A stretch of DNA of 64,000 bases from Stappia sp. TSB10P1A (GTDB lineage Bacteria; Pseudomonadota; Alphaproteobacteria; Rhizobiales; Stappiaceae). Made by a program: the position numbers and the translations under genes. The notes under the pieces are model-generated. The model had not been told where the DNA came from and did not search any database. It saw only the letters and a program-made list of their open reading frames with translations. The stretch is taken from NCBI RefSeq assembly GCF_900185725.1, contig NZ_FYAU01000029.1, positions 62,001 through 126,000 of the forward strand. The letters are read 5' to 3'. Positions 15,554 through 24,011 of this stretch are shown piece by piece (the first letter of the stretch is position 1; the number at the start of each line of letters is the position of its first letter).

Positions 15554-17082
15554 CCCTGTCCCCCACGCCCGTCGCTGCCCCCACTCACGTCAAAGACTGG
15601 CACGCCGCCGCCCGCGACCTGTCGCCGGAGGCTGAGGCCTTCATCGACGGCCGCTACCGCCCGGCGCGCTCCGGCGCCACCTTCGCCACCCTCAACCCGG
15701 CGACGGGCCGCATCCTCGCCGATGTCGCCGCCTGCGGCGAAGCCGATGCGGACGCGGCGGTCGCGGCCGCCATCCGCGCCTTCGAGACGGGAAGCTGGTC
15801 GCGGGCCGCCCCGGCGGCGCGCAAGGCGGTGCTGCTGCGCCTTGCCGACCTCATCGAGGCGGATGCGGACGCCTTCGCGCTCCTTGAAACGCTCGACATG
15901 GGCAAGCCGATCCGCGACAGCCTGGCGATCGACGTGCCGGCGGCGGTGCGCTGCCTGCGCTGGTTCGCGGAAGCGGCCGACAAGCTCTATGACGAGATCG
16001 CTCCGACCCGGGGCGACGTGCTCGCCATGATCCGCCGCGTGCCGGTCGGGGTGGTCGCCGCCATCGTCCCCTGGAACTTCCCGCTGGTCACGGCGATGAC
16101 CAAGATCGCCCCGGCGCTCGCCGCCGGCAACAGCGTGGTGTTGAAGCCGTCCGAACTGTCGCCGCTCTCGGCCCTGCGGCTCGGCCGCCTCGCCGCCGAG
16201 GCCGGCCTTCCCGACGGCGTCTTCAACGTGCTGCCGGGCATCGGCGCGGAGGCCGGCCGCGCGCTTGCCCTGCATGACGGCGTCGCCTCGCTCGCCTTCA
16301 CCGGCTCCACCGCCGTCGGCAAGCTGCTGATGACCTATGCCGGCCGGTCCAACATGAAGAAGGTGGGCCTCGAATGCGGCGGCAAGTCCGCCAATATCGT
16401 GCTTGCCGACTGCCCGGACCTCGACCGGGCGGTGCAGGCTGCCGCCATGGGCGTCTTCCAGAACCAGGGCCAGATCTGCAATGCCGGCACCCGGCTGATC
16501 CTCGAGCGCCCCATCCGCGACGAATTCCTGGAAAAGCTGGTGGCGCTGGTGCGGACCTTCGAGCCGGGCGATCCCCTGCTGCCGGAGACCCGCTTCGGCG
16601 CGCTGGTGTCTGCGGCCCATGCCGAGCGGGTGCGCGGCTATATCGCCAAGGGGCTTGCGGACGGCGCGACCCGCCTCACCGGCGAGGGGCCGCCCGCCGC
16701 CGGCCTTGTGCCGGAAACCTGCGTCCGCCCCACCGTCTTTGCCGATGTCGACAACAGCATGGCCATCGCCCGCGAGGAGATCTTCGGTCCCGTCCTCTCG
16801 GTTTTCGATGCCGGCAGCCTCGACGAGGCCGTCGCCATCGCCAATGACAGTCCTTACGGGCTGGCGGCGGCGGTGTGGACCGGCAGCCTTGCCCGGGCGC
16901 TGGAGGCCGAGCGCCGCTTGGACACCGGCTTCGTCTGGATCAACACCCTGCGCGTCGGCGACATCACCGTCCCCTTCGGCGGGGTGAAGGCCTCGGGCAG
17001 CGGCCGCGACAAGTCCTTCCACGCCTTCGACAGCGTCACCCATCGCAAGAGCGTCTGGGTCGACCTCTCGGCAAGTTCGTGA
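15550..17082 (+). CDS. NAD(P)-dependent aldehyde dehydrogenase (PuuC-like)
   Basis: This 510-residue class I/II ALDH has the cofactor-binding PWNFPL and SVVLKPSELSPL, the general-base glutamate in GLECGGKSAN and the catalytic cysteine in QGQICNAGTR. The C-terminal oligomerisation region is VPFGGVKASGSGRDKS. The composition resembles gamma-glutamyl-gamma-aminobutyraldehyde or gamma-aminobutyraldehyde dehydrogenases. Position between an amino-acid importer and an aminotransferase fits oxidation of an amino-aldehyde made by transamination. The exact substrate is not known. Confidence 0.9.
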   Translation: MTLSPTPVAAPTHVKDWHAAARDLSPEAEAFIDGRYRPARSGATFATLNPATGRILADVAACGEADADAAVAAAIRAFETGSWSRAAPAARKAVLLRLADLIEADADAFALLETLDMGKPIRDSLAIDVPAAVRCLRWFAEAADKLYDEIAPTRGDVLAMIRRVPVGVVAAIVPWNFPLVTAMTKIAPALAAGNSVVLKPSELSPLSALRLGRLAAEAGLPDGVFNVLPGIGAEAGRALALHDGVASLAFTGSTAVGKLLMTYAGRSNMKKVGLECGGKSANIVLADCPDLDRAVQAAAMGVFQNQGQICNAGTRLILERPIRDEFLEKLVALVRTFEPGDPLLPETRFGALVSAAHAERVRGYIAKGLADGATRLTGEGPPAAGLVPETCVRPTVFADVDNSMAIAREEIFGPVLSVFDAGSLDEAVAIANDSPYGLAAAVWTGSLARALEAERRLDTGFVWINTLRVGDITVPFGGVKASGSGRDKSFHAFDSVTHRKSVWVDLSASS

Positions 17083-17087
17083 GCGCC

Positions 17088-18701
17088 ATGGCAAAGCGCG
17101 TCCTCGTCGGTGCGATCCTGCACGAGACCAACACGTTCAACGTGGTGCCGACCCGGCTCGCCGATTTCGCCGGCCGCTATCTCGTCTTCGGCGAGGCGGA
17201 GGCCCGCGCCCGGCTCGCCGGCACCGGCACGGAGGTCGGCGGCTTCCTGGAGGCCGCCGCCGCCCATGGCTGGGAGATCGTGCTGCCCGTTGCCGCCGCC
17301 TGCGGTCCCTCCGGCCCGCTCGCCGCCGCCGACTGGGCCGCCCTAAAGGACGCGATGCTCTCGGCAAGAGGGAGCTTCGACGGGGTGCTGCTCGCCCTGC
17401 ACGGGGCGATGGTCAGCGAAGACTGCCTCGACCCGGAGGGCGAGCTGCTTGCCGCCCTGCGCGCCCGCCATGGCGAGCGGGTGCCCATCGTCGCGACGCT
17501 CGACATGCACGCCAATGTCTCGCCCCGCATGGTCGCCGCCGCCGATGCCTTATTCCCTTATCGCACCTATCCCCATGTCGATCATTTCGACTGCGCGGTG
17601 GAGGCCGCCGACGCGCTGGCGCGGCTGATGCAAGCGGCCGACAGGGATGAAGCCGACAGGGGCGGAGCCGGCAGCGGCCGGCTCACCCGCGCCGTGCTCG
17701 CCCGCCCGCCGATGATCGATGCCGCCGACCATGGCCGCACCGGCCCGCCGGGGCCGATGAACGCGCTGCTCGCCCATGCCGCCGCCCTTGCCGCGCGGCC
17801 AGGCGTCGTCTCGGCCGGGCTCACCATCGGCTTTCCCTGGGCCGATGTGCCCGATGCCGGGCCGGCCGCGATGGTGTCGGTGATGGCGGACGCGGCGGTC
17901 GACCCGCGCGCGCTGGCGCTCGACCTCGGCGAAAGGCTCTGGGACAGCCGCACGGAAACGCAGCTCGACTTTGCCGGCACCGAGACCGCGATCGCCGCCG
18001 CGCGCGCGCCGGGCGGCGACCCCCGGCCGCTGGTGCTGGCCGATTTCGCCGACAATCCGGCCGGCGGGGCCTATGGCGATTCGCCCAACCTGCTGCGCGC
18101 CATGCTGGAGGCGGGGCTGGACAACGCCGCTTTCGCGACGATCTGCGATCCCGCCGCCGTCACCCTTGCCGGCGAGGCGGGGGAGGGCGCCATGCTCGAC
18201 CTGGCGCTGGGCGGCCGCCTTGCGCCGCACATCCCCCCGCCGCTGGCGCTCAGGGCCCGCGTCCTGCGGCTGCATCCCGGCACCTTCCGCTGCGAAGGTC
18301 CGGTGCTGCGCGGGCTCTCCGTCGACATGGGGCCGATGGCCTTGCTGGAGGCGGCGGGCCTTCGTATCGTCGTCGCCAGCCGGGCGCTCTCCGTCACCGA
18401 TCTCAACCTGTTCCGCGCGCTCGGCATCGAGCCCGCCACGCTCTCCGTCATCGGCCTGAAGAGCCGCAACCATCTGCGCGCCGCCTTCGGGCCGATTGCC
18501 CGCGACATTCTGCTGGTCGATGCCGGCGGCATCGCCACCATGCGCTTGTCGCAGATCCCCTATAGTCGGATCAGACGGCCGCTCTGGCCGCTCGATCCCG
18601 TCGAGCACTTCTCCAACCTGGACGCTATCCATGTCTTCGACACCCAATCCGGACCTGAGGAACGATCCCTCCCCGTCGACGGCCACGCTCAAGGCCGCTG
18701 A
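17088..18701 (+). CDS. M81-family (MlrC-like) metallopeptidase, copy 2
   Basis: This 537-residue protein is paralogous to the one at 8137 but clearly diverged. Conserved are His12-Glu13 in GAILHETNTF, Asp139 and His141 in TLDMHANVSP, and His163 in YPHVDHFD. The C-terminal domain has ADFADNPAGGAYGDSPN and LKSRNHLRAAFG. Copy 2 carries the more classical DMHAN version of the metal motif. Its last 71 bp overlap the aminotransferase start in another frame. A GTG at 17079, overlapping the ALDH stop, is an alternative start. Confidence 0.88.
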   Translation: MAKRVLVGAILHETNTFNVVPTRLADFAGRYLVFGEAEARARLAGTGTEVGGFLEAAAAHGWEIVLPVAAACGPSGPLAAADWAALKDAMLSARGSFDGVLLALHGAMVSEDCLDPEGELLAALRARHGERVPIVATLDMHANVSPRMVAAADALFPYRTYPHVDHFDCAVEAADALARLMQAADRDEADRGGAGSGRLTRAVLARPPMIDAADHGRTGPPGPMNALLAHAAALAARPGVVSAGLTIGFPWADVPDAGPAAMVSVMADAAVDPRALALDLGERLWDSRTETQLDFAGTETAIAAARAPGGDPRPLVLADFADNPAGGAYGDSPNLLRAMLEAGLDNAAFATICDPAAVTLAGEAGEGAMLDLALGGRLAPHIPPPLALRARVLRLHPGTFRCEGPVLRGLSVDMGPMALLEAAGLRIVVASRALSVTDLNLFRALGIEPATLSVIGLKSRNHLRAAFGPIARDILLVDAGGIATMRLSQIPYSRIRRPLWPLDPVEHFSNLDAIHVFDTQSGPEERSLPVDGHAQGR

Positions 18702-20019
18702 CCTTGCCCATCACCTGCATCCCTTCACCGACCATGGCGAACTGGCCGGCGAGGGCGGCGCGCGGGTCATCGTCTCGGCCAAGGGCTGCTACCTGACCGA
18801 CAGCGACGGCGACCGCCTGCTCGACGGCATGGGCGGGCTGTGGTGCGTCAATATCGGCTATGGCCGCTCGGAACTGGCCGAGGCGGCGGCGCGGCAGATG
18901 CGCGAGCTGCCCTATTACAACACCTTCTTCAAGACGACGATGCCGGTCACCACCCTGCTCGCCGAGGAGCTGGCCGAACTCGCGCCCGAGGGGCTCAACC
19001 GCGTCTTCTTCGCCGCCTCCGGCTCGGAGGCGAACGACACCAACATCCGCATCGTCCGCAGCTACTGGCAGAAGCGCGGCGAGCCGCAGCGCACCGTCAT
19101 CGTCTCGCGCAAGCTCGCCTATCACGGCAGCACCATCGCGGCGGCAAGCCTCACCGGCCTTGCCAGCATGCACGATATCCCCGGTATCCCGATCCCCGAC
19201 ATCCATCATGCGCCGGCCCCCAACTGGTGGGGCGAGGGCGGCGACATGAGCCCGGACGAGTTCGGCCTGAAGGCCGCGCGAGGGGTGGAGGAGACGATCC
19301 TTGCCGTCGGGCCGGAGCGCGTTGCCGCCTTCATCGGCGAGCCGGTGCAGGGCGCCGGCGGCGTCCTCGTGCCGCCCTCCAGCTACTGGCCGGAAGTCCA
19401 GCGGATCTGCCGCAAATACGGCATCCTGCTGATCGCCGACGAGGTGATCTGCGGCTTCGGGCGCACCGGCGAATGGTTCGGCAGCCAGACCTTCGGCATC
19501 GCCCCGGACATCATGACGGTCGCCAAGGGCCTGTCCTCCGGCTACCAGCCGATCTCGGCCAGCATCGTCCATGACCGGGTCGCCGAGGTGGTGTTCGACA
19601 CGCCGGGCCGCTTCCCGCACGGCTACACCTATTCCGGCCATCCGGTCGCCGCCGCCGTTGCCCGCGAGAACCTTGCGATCCTGCGCCGGGAAGGCATCGT
19701 CGAGCGGGTCGGCGCCGATATCGGTCCCTATTTCCAGCAGCAACTCGCCACCCTGCTCGACCATCCGCTGGTCGGCGAGGTGCGCGGCGTCGGCCTGATG
19801 GCGGCGGTGGAGCTGACCCGCGACAAGGCCGGCCGGTCGGAGGTCCAGCCGGTCGGGTCGATGTCGACGCCGGTGCGCAATGCCTGTTTCGCCAATGGCC
19901 TTGCCACCCGCGCGGTGCGCGATTGCCTGGTCTTCTCCCCGCCGCTGGTGATCTCGCATGCCGAGGTCGACGAGCTGGTGTCGATCCTGCGCCGCAGCAT
20001 CGACGAGGCGCTCGGCTGA
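18631..20019 (+). CDS. Class III omega-aminotransferase
   Basis: This 462-residue omega-amino acid:pyruvate-type aminotransferase shows GGLWCVNIGYGR, ASGSEANDTNIR, YHGST, LIADEVICGFGRTG and the Schiff-base lysine in MTVAKGLSSGYQP. This set is typical of putrescine/beta-alanine/taurine:pyruvate aminotransferases. It is the last gene of the operon and a strong terminator follows. The start at 18631 lies inside the upstream M81 gene; later ATGs would remove the conserved N-terminal helix. Confidence 0.9.
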   Translation: MSSTPNPDLRNDPSPSTATLKAADLAHHLHPFTDHGELAGEGGARVIVSAKGCYLTDSDGDRLLDGMGGLWCVNIGYGRSELAEAAARQMRELPYYNTFFKTTMPVTTLLAEELAELAPEGLNRVFFAASGSEANDTNIRIVRSYWQKRGEPQRTVIVSRKLAYHGSTIAAASLTGLASMHDIPGIPIPDIHHAPAPNWWGEGGDMSPDEFGLKAARGVEETILAVGPERVAAFIGEPVQGAGGVLVPPSSYWPEVQRICRKYGILLIADEVICGFGRTGEWFGSQTFGIAPDIMTVAKGLSSGYQPISASIVHDRVAEVVFDTPGRFPHGYTYSGHPVAAAVARENLAILRREGIVERVGADIGPYFQQQLATLLDHPLVGEVRGVGLMAAVELTRDKAGRSEVQPVGSMSTPVRNACFANGLATRAVRDCLVFSPPLVISHAEVDELVSILRRSIDEALG

Positions 20020-20046
20020 GGCGCCTGATTGGCAAACTCCACATGA

Positions 20047-20080
20047 AAAACCCGCCGGGACGGTCGTCCCGGCGGGTTTT
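20047..20080. terminator. Bidirectional rho-independent terminator
   Basis: A 15-bp perfect stem pairs AAAACCCGCCGGGAC (20047-20061) with GTCCCGGCGGGTTTT (20066-20080) around the loop GGTC. The A and T runs on both flanks allow termination in both directions. It serves the aminotransferase operon and the convergent azoreductase gene. Confidence 0.9.
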
Positions 20081-20104
20081 GCGTTTCGTCGCGCGGGCTT
20101 TGCG

Positions 20105-20725
20105 TCAGGCCGCGACCAGCTCTTCCAGCTTGCCCTTGGCCTCGTCGATCGAGGCCTCGCGCGCTTCCGGCCCGAAGGCCAGCTTCTCGGCGTAGACGAA
20201 GGTGATGTCGGTGATGCCGATGAAGCTCAGCATGGTCCGCAGATGCGGCTCCTGCGAATCCATCGCCTTGGCCGGGCCTTCGCTGTAGAGGCCGCCGCGG
20301 GTCGCAACAACGATGGCGCGCTTGCCGGTCATCAGGCCTTCCGGCCCGGCCTCGGTGTAGCGGAACGTCACGCCGGCGCGCAGCACGTAGTCGAACCAGG
20401 CCTTCAGCGTCGAGGGAATGCCGAAATTGTACATCGGCGCGCCGATCACCAGCACGTCGGCGGCCTTGACCTCGGCGATCAGCTCGTCGGAAAGCTTCTG
20501 GGCGGCGGCCTGCGCCGCGTTCGCCGGCTCGCCGCCGCGAATGGCGGTGGCGCCGTCGAGGTCGAGATGCGGCACCTGGCCGTTGCCGAGGTCGCGGCTG
20601 ACGAGCTGCAGGCCCGGATTGCGGGCGGTGAGCTGGGCGATCGTGTCGTTCACCAGCTTGTTGGAAGCGGACGCATCGCCCAGCGCGCTGCTGGTGACGG
20701 CGAGAACCTGCAAAGTCGAGGGCAT
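20105..20725 (-). CDS. azoR: FMN-dependent NADH:quinone/azo reductase
   Basis: This 206-residue flavodoxin-like protein is of the AzoR family and normal length. Visible are the FMN phosphate loop SSALGDASASNKL, GAPMYNFGIPSTLKAWFDYV and VATRGGLYSEGP, both diagnostic for AzoR. It reduces quinones and azo compounds by two-electron transfer using NADH. It is divergent from a LysR gene 104 bp away, the usual arrangement when the regulator controls the reductase in response to electrophiles or quinones. Confidence 0.93.
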   Translation of the reverse strand: MPSTLQVLAVTSSALGDASASNKLVNDTIAQLTARNPGLQLVSRDLGNGQVPHLDLDGATAIRGGEPANAAQAAAQKLSDELIAEVKAADVLVIGAPMYNFGIPSTLKAWFDYVLRAGVTFRYTEAGPEGLMTGKRAIVVATRGGLYSEGPAKAMDSQEPHLRTMLSFIGITDITFVYAEKLAFGPEAREASIDEAKGKLEELVAA

Positions 20726-20738
20726 GCCCTGATCCTTT

Positions 20739-20754
20739 CGATAATGTGGTATCG
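20739..20754. promoter_or_regulatory. Possible LysR operator between azoR and its regulator
   Basis: CGATA-N6-TATCG is a 5-bp perfect inverted repeat in the divergent intergenic region. It is compatible with the T-N11-A layout of LysR sites. Only one such element was seen in this 104-bp gap. Confidence 0.4.
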
Positions 20755-20829
20755 CAGAGGTAGTCGCCCTTGCCCGGCATCAGAATTGCCGAAATCCGCA
20801 CCACACTGTTGCGCCAGCAGGAACGCCGG

Positions 20830-21798
20830 ATGATCGAACTGGAAGACATGCGCTATTTCGTCGAGATCGCCGACAGCGGCGGCTTCAGCCGTGCCGCCGC
20901 CCGCCTCGGCGTCTCCAAGTCCATCGTCAGCCGGCGAATCGCCCGCATCGAGGAGCATCTCGGCGCCCGCCTGCTCAACCGCACGACCCGCGGCGTCACC
21001 GCCACCGATGCCGGGCTGGAGTTCAAGGCGCGGGCCGAGCGGCTGCTTGCCGACTATGACGAGGCGCTCGACGCGGTCGCCGTCCATGGCGGCGAGGTGG
21101 TCGGCCGGCTGCGCATCTCCGCGCCGCTCTCCTTCGGCATCCACCATCTGGCGCCGGTGCTGGCCGAGCTTGCCGCCGCCCATCCGCGCCTGGAGCTCGA
21201 CGTCTCGCTCACCGACCGGCTGGTCGATCTGATCGGCGAGCGGATCGACGCGGCGATTCGCATCGGCAAGCTGGAAGATTCCAGCCATGTCGCCCGCCGC
21301 ATCGCGCCGATCCGCTCCCTCGTCGTCGCCAGCCCCGCCTATCTCGCCCGCAAGGGCCGGCCGGCCCGGCCGGAAGACCTTGCCGGCGACCATGACTGCC
21401 TGATCTATACCGGCAGCCGCTCGCCCGACTGGGTCTTCACCCGCGGCGAGGGGGTCGTCGCCGTGCGCCCGCGCGGCCGGCTGCGCAGCGACAGCGGCGA
21501 GACGCTGGTCGCCTGGGCGGTCGCCGGCCTCGGCATCGCCCAGCTCCCGTCCTTCCTGCTTGGCGACACGGTCGACACCGGCGCTCTCGTGCCCCTGCTG
21601 CTCGACCATCCGACCCCCGAATTCGGCATGTATGTCGTCCGCCCGCCCGGCCCCCATGCTCCCGGCAAGGTCAGGGCGCTGACCGAGGCCCTGCTGCGCC
21701 ATTTCGGCGGCACCCCGGCCTGGGACCGCTGCGTCCGCCAGATGGCGCAGGAGGAGGCCGCCCGCCGCCCGGCCGGCGAAGCCGGCGCGCGGGGATAA
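20830..21798 (+). CDS. LysR-family transcriptional regulator
   Basis: A 322-residue LysR protein. The HTH at residues 1-60 (MRYFVEIADSGGFSRAAARLGVSKSIVSRRIARIE) is followed by the co-inducer domain with GRLRISAPLSFG and VAGLGIAQLPSFLL. It belongs to the group of LysR proteins often found next to quinone reductases. The ATG at 20830 follows CAGGAACGCCGG. An upstream in-frame ATG at 20770 would add 20 residues and invade the operator region. Confidence 0.9.
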   Translation: MIELEDMRYFVEIADSGGFSRAAARLGVSKSIVSRRIARIEEHLGARLLNRTTRGVTATDAGLEFKARAERLLADYDEALDAVAVHGGEVVGRLRISAPLSFGIHHLAPVLAELAAAHPRLELDVSLTDRLVDLIGERIDAAIRIGKLEDSSHVARRIAPIRSLVVASPAYLARKGRPARPEDLAGDHDCLIYTGSRSPDWVFTRGEGVVAVRPRGRLRSDSGETLVAWAVAGLGIAQLPSFLLGDTVDTGALVPLLLDHPTPEFGMYVVRPPGPHAPGKVRALTEALLRHFGGTPAWDRCVRQMAQEEAARRPAGEAGARG

Positions 21799-21881
21799 GG
21801 CGCGCGCCGGGCGGGGATAACCGGGTTTTTCGGGCCATCGGCCGCCGTTTTTCGCCGTCGACGGCCCAATGTGCCGGTTTT

Positions 21882-21944
21882 GAGAACGCCGTCTCGAAAT
21901 TCGCCGATATTGAGACGGAATTTTGCAAAATCCGTCTCGAAATT
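21882..21944. repeat. Interlocking inverted repeats built on CCGTCTC/GAGACGG
   Basis: In the 284-bp gap before the beta-CASP gene there are four arms in order: GAGA (21882), CCGTCTC (21889-21895), GAGACGG (21912-21918) and CCGTCTC (21932-21938). The third and fourth arms form a long hairpin with inner TTTT-GC-AAAA. The second and third arms can instead form a competing perfect 7-bp hairpin. The 11-mer GTCTCGAAATT occurs at 21891 and 21934. It could be a mutually exclusive RNA switch, a double operator, or a member of a repeat family. Confidence 0.6.
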
Positions 21945-22082
21945 TTCCAAGCGTCCGGCGGCGGTCTTGTCCCCGTCTGTCCCCGCCCGTCGTCATGCTC
22001 CTTGCCGGCGGCAATTTCGTGCTAACCTGCCGGTCTTGTTGCGATTTGCGCCGCCTGCCGCGGTCGCGCGAAGGAGGCTGCG

Positions 22083-23678
22083 ATGACCCTTGTACCCAGG
22101 CTGACATTTCACGGGGCGGCGGGGTGCGTCACCGGGTCGTGCTACCGGCTGGAAACGGCGGGCGGCACGCTGCTGCTCGATTGCGGCCTGTTCCAGGGCT
22201 CCAAGACCGAGAAGGAACTGAACTACCGGCCCTTCCCGTTTTCCGTCGGCGACATCGACGCGGTCATCCTCAGCCACGCCCATATCGACCATTCCGGCCT
22301 GCTGCCGAAGCTCGTCCGCGACGGCTATTCCGGGCCGATTTTCGCCACTGGCGCCACCTTCGAACTGTGCAGCGTGATGCTTCCCGACAGCGCCCACATC
22401 CAGGAGATCGAGGTCGAGCAGCTCAACCGCCGCAACCGTCGGCGGTCGCGCCGCGATGCCGTCGAGCCGATCTATACCGGCGCGGACGCCCAGGCGACGC
22501 TGGCGCTTTTCCACCCCTTTGCCTACGGCCACTGGTTCCAGGTCCTGCCCGGCCTGCGCGCCCGGTTCTGGAACGCCGGCCACCTGCTTGGCTCCGCCTC
22601 GGTCGAGCTGGAGATCGCCGAACCGCCAATGAAACTGCTGTTTTCCGGCGATATCGGCCCCGACTACAAGCTGATGCATCCGGAGCCGGAAGGCCCGAGC
22701 GGCATCGACTATCTCGTCTGCGAGAGCACCTATGGCGACACCGACCGGGAGGACGCTACCCCCGCCCACCGGCGCGGCCAGTTGCGCGCCGAGGTGAAGG
22801 CGGCGATGCATCCGGACGGCGTCCTCCTGATCCCCTCCTTCGCGGTCGAGCGGGCCCAGGAACTGATCAGCGACCTTGCCCGGCTGATGGCCGAGGGCGC
22901 CCTGCCGCAGATCCCGATCTATGTCGATTCGCCGCTCGCCGCCGCCGCGACCCGCGTCTTCGCCCGCCACGCCCGCGAGCTGGAAGGCGGCGAGGTTCTG
23001 CTCAAGGGCCTCGCCGCCCGCAACCTGCACATGACCGAGACGGTCGAACAGAGCAAGGCGCTCGACCGCGTCCGCGGCTTCCACATCGTCATCGCCGCCA
23101 GCGGCATGTGCGAGGCCGGCCGCATCCGCCACCGGCTGAAAAACTGGCTCTGGCGCGACGAGGCGACGGTCCTCTTGGTCGGCTACCAGGCGACCGGCAC
23201 GCTCGGCCGCATCCTCCAGGACGGCGCGCCTTCGGTCCGTATCCAGGGCGAGGAGTTCAGCGTTCGCGCCAGAATCCGCTCCATCGACCTCTATTCCGGC
23301 CATGCCGACGGCCCGGAACTGGTGAGCTGGATCGCCGAACGCCTGCCGCTTGCCCACGACATTTTCCTGGTCCATGGCGAGCCCGAGGCGATCGACGGAC
23401 TGGCCGCCCGCCTGCCCGGCCTCGTTGAGGCGGAGCACGTTCTCAAGCCCGGTCTCGACGAGACCTTCGAGCTGACGCCGACCGGCGCGGTTCGCCTTGC
23501 CGGCACGGCGCCGCCGCGGCTGCCGCGCGAGGAGGTGGCTCATCTCGATTGGCACAACGACGTCACCCGCCTGCTGCTCGACATCAGCGACCAGCTCGCC
23601 ACCGAGCCCGACGAGAAGAGCCGCAACGTGGTGATCCGCCGGCTGCGCCGTGCGCTGTCCGAAGAGGCGGCGCAATAG
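22083..23678 (+). CDS. Metallo-beta-lactamase / beta-CASP RNase-type hydrolase
   Basis: A 531-residue protein of the COG1236 (YSH1/CPSF-type) family. The metallo-beta-lactamase motif SHAHIDHSG is at about residues 64-72, followed by further metal ligands in WNAGHLLGSASVE and LFSGDIG. The beta-CASP domain shows IPSFAVERAQE, SGMCEAGRIRHRL and DLYSGHADGPEL. Family members are RNA endo/exonucleases in eukaryotes and archaea; bacterial members are less studied. It is monocistronic, next to a tiny membrane protein gene, and preceded by unusual interlocking palindromes. RNA is the likely substrate (inference). Confidence 0.88.
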   Translation: MTLVPRLTFHGAAGCVTGSCYRLETAGGTLLLDCGLFQGSKTEKELNYRPFPFSVGDIDAVILSHAHIDHSGLLPKLVRDGYSGPIFATGATFELCSVMLPDSAHIQEIEVEQLNRRNRRRSRRDAVEPIYTGADAQATLALFHPFAYGHWFQVLPGLRARFWNAGHLLGSASVELEIAEPPMKLLFSGDIGPDYKLMHPEPEGPSGIDYLVCESTYGDTDREDATPAHRRGQLRAEVKAAMHPDGVLLIPSFAVERAQELISDLARLMAEGALPQIPIYVDSPLAAAATRVFARHARELEGGEVLLKGLAARNLHMTETVEQSKALDRVRGFHIVIAASGMCEAGRIRHRLKNWLWRDEATVLLVGYQATGTLGRILQDGAPSVRIQGEEFSVRARIRSIDLYSGHADGPELVSWIAERLPLAHDIFLVHGEPEAIDGLAARLPGLVEAEHVLKPGLDETFELTPTGAVRLAGTAPPRLPREEVAHLDWHNDVTRLLLDISDQLATEPDEKSRNVVIRRLRRALSEEAAQ

Positions 23679-23742
23679 GGCATCGCCCGGCCCTGTCGAC
23701 CGCTCGCGCGTCACACCTGTCCGGCGCTCATCCCGCCTCCGG

Positions 23743-23829
23743 TCAGAAGATCAGCATCAGGATGCCGATCACCACCACCAGGCCGACGAGAAAGATGAAA
23801 CCGACGGTTCCGCCGATGAACTTGAGCAT
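23743..23829 (-). CDS. 28-residue single-pass membrane protein
   Basis: This very short gene has an excellent ribosome site (GGAGGG, 5 bp before ATG). It encodes a protein that is basic at residue 3, glycine-rich near the start and hydrophobic from about residue 5 to the end (VGFIFLVGLVVVIGILMLIF). The layout suggests a single transmembrane helix with almost no loops. I do not recognise a named family. The ideal Shine-Dalgarno spacing and clean hydrophobic helix support it as a real gene rather than chance. It lies between, and on the opposite strand to, the beta-CASP gene and the SOS operon. Confidence 0.6.
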   Translation of the reverse strand: MLKFIGGTVGFIFLVGLVVVIGILMLIF

Positions 23830-23984
23830 GTGTCCCTCCATCGTGTCGGAAGGGCAACGCGTCAGCGGCCGGATCGTTGCACGGCGCCTGCAAGAGAGGG
23901 CGTCGATGCCGTCGAAGGATTCAGCTTTCTGAATCAACGCCGTGGCTGAAAGCTGCCGGCGGCCCGCAGACTCCTGTTGCGTTT

Positions 23985-23999
23985 GTTCTCATTTTGTTC
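23985..23999 (+). promoter_or_regulatory. LexA box (alphaproteobacterial type)
   Basis: GTTC-TCATTTT-GTTC is an exact match to the GTTC-N7-GTTC direct-repeat LexA site of Alphaproteobacteria. It ends 12 bp before the first gene of the mutagenesis operon. LexA should therefore repress the whole 24012-30226 unit until DNA damage. I could not identify convincing -35/-10 hexamers around it. Confidence 0.85.
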
Positions 24000-24011
24000 T
24001 TTCATTCGGGC

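Noticed and set aside
21782-21810. CCGGCGCGC/GCGCGCCGG hairpin at the end of the LysR gene as terminator
   Set aside because: The stem spans the stop codon and the TTTTT run lies 20 bp further on, so it is not a convincing intrinsic terminator.
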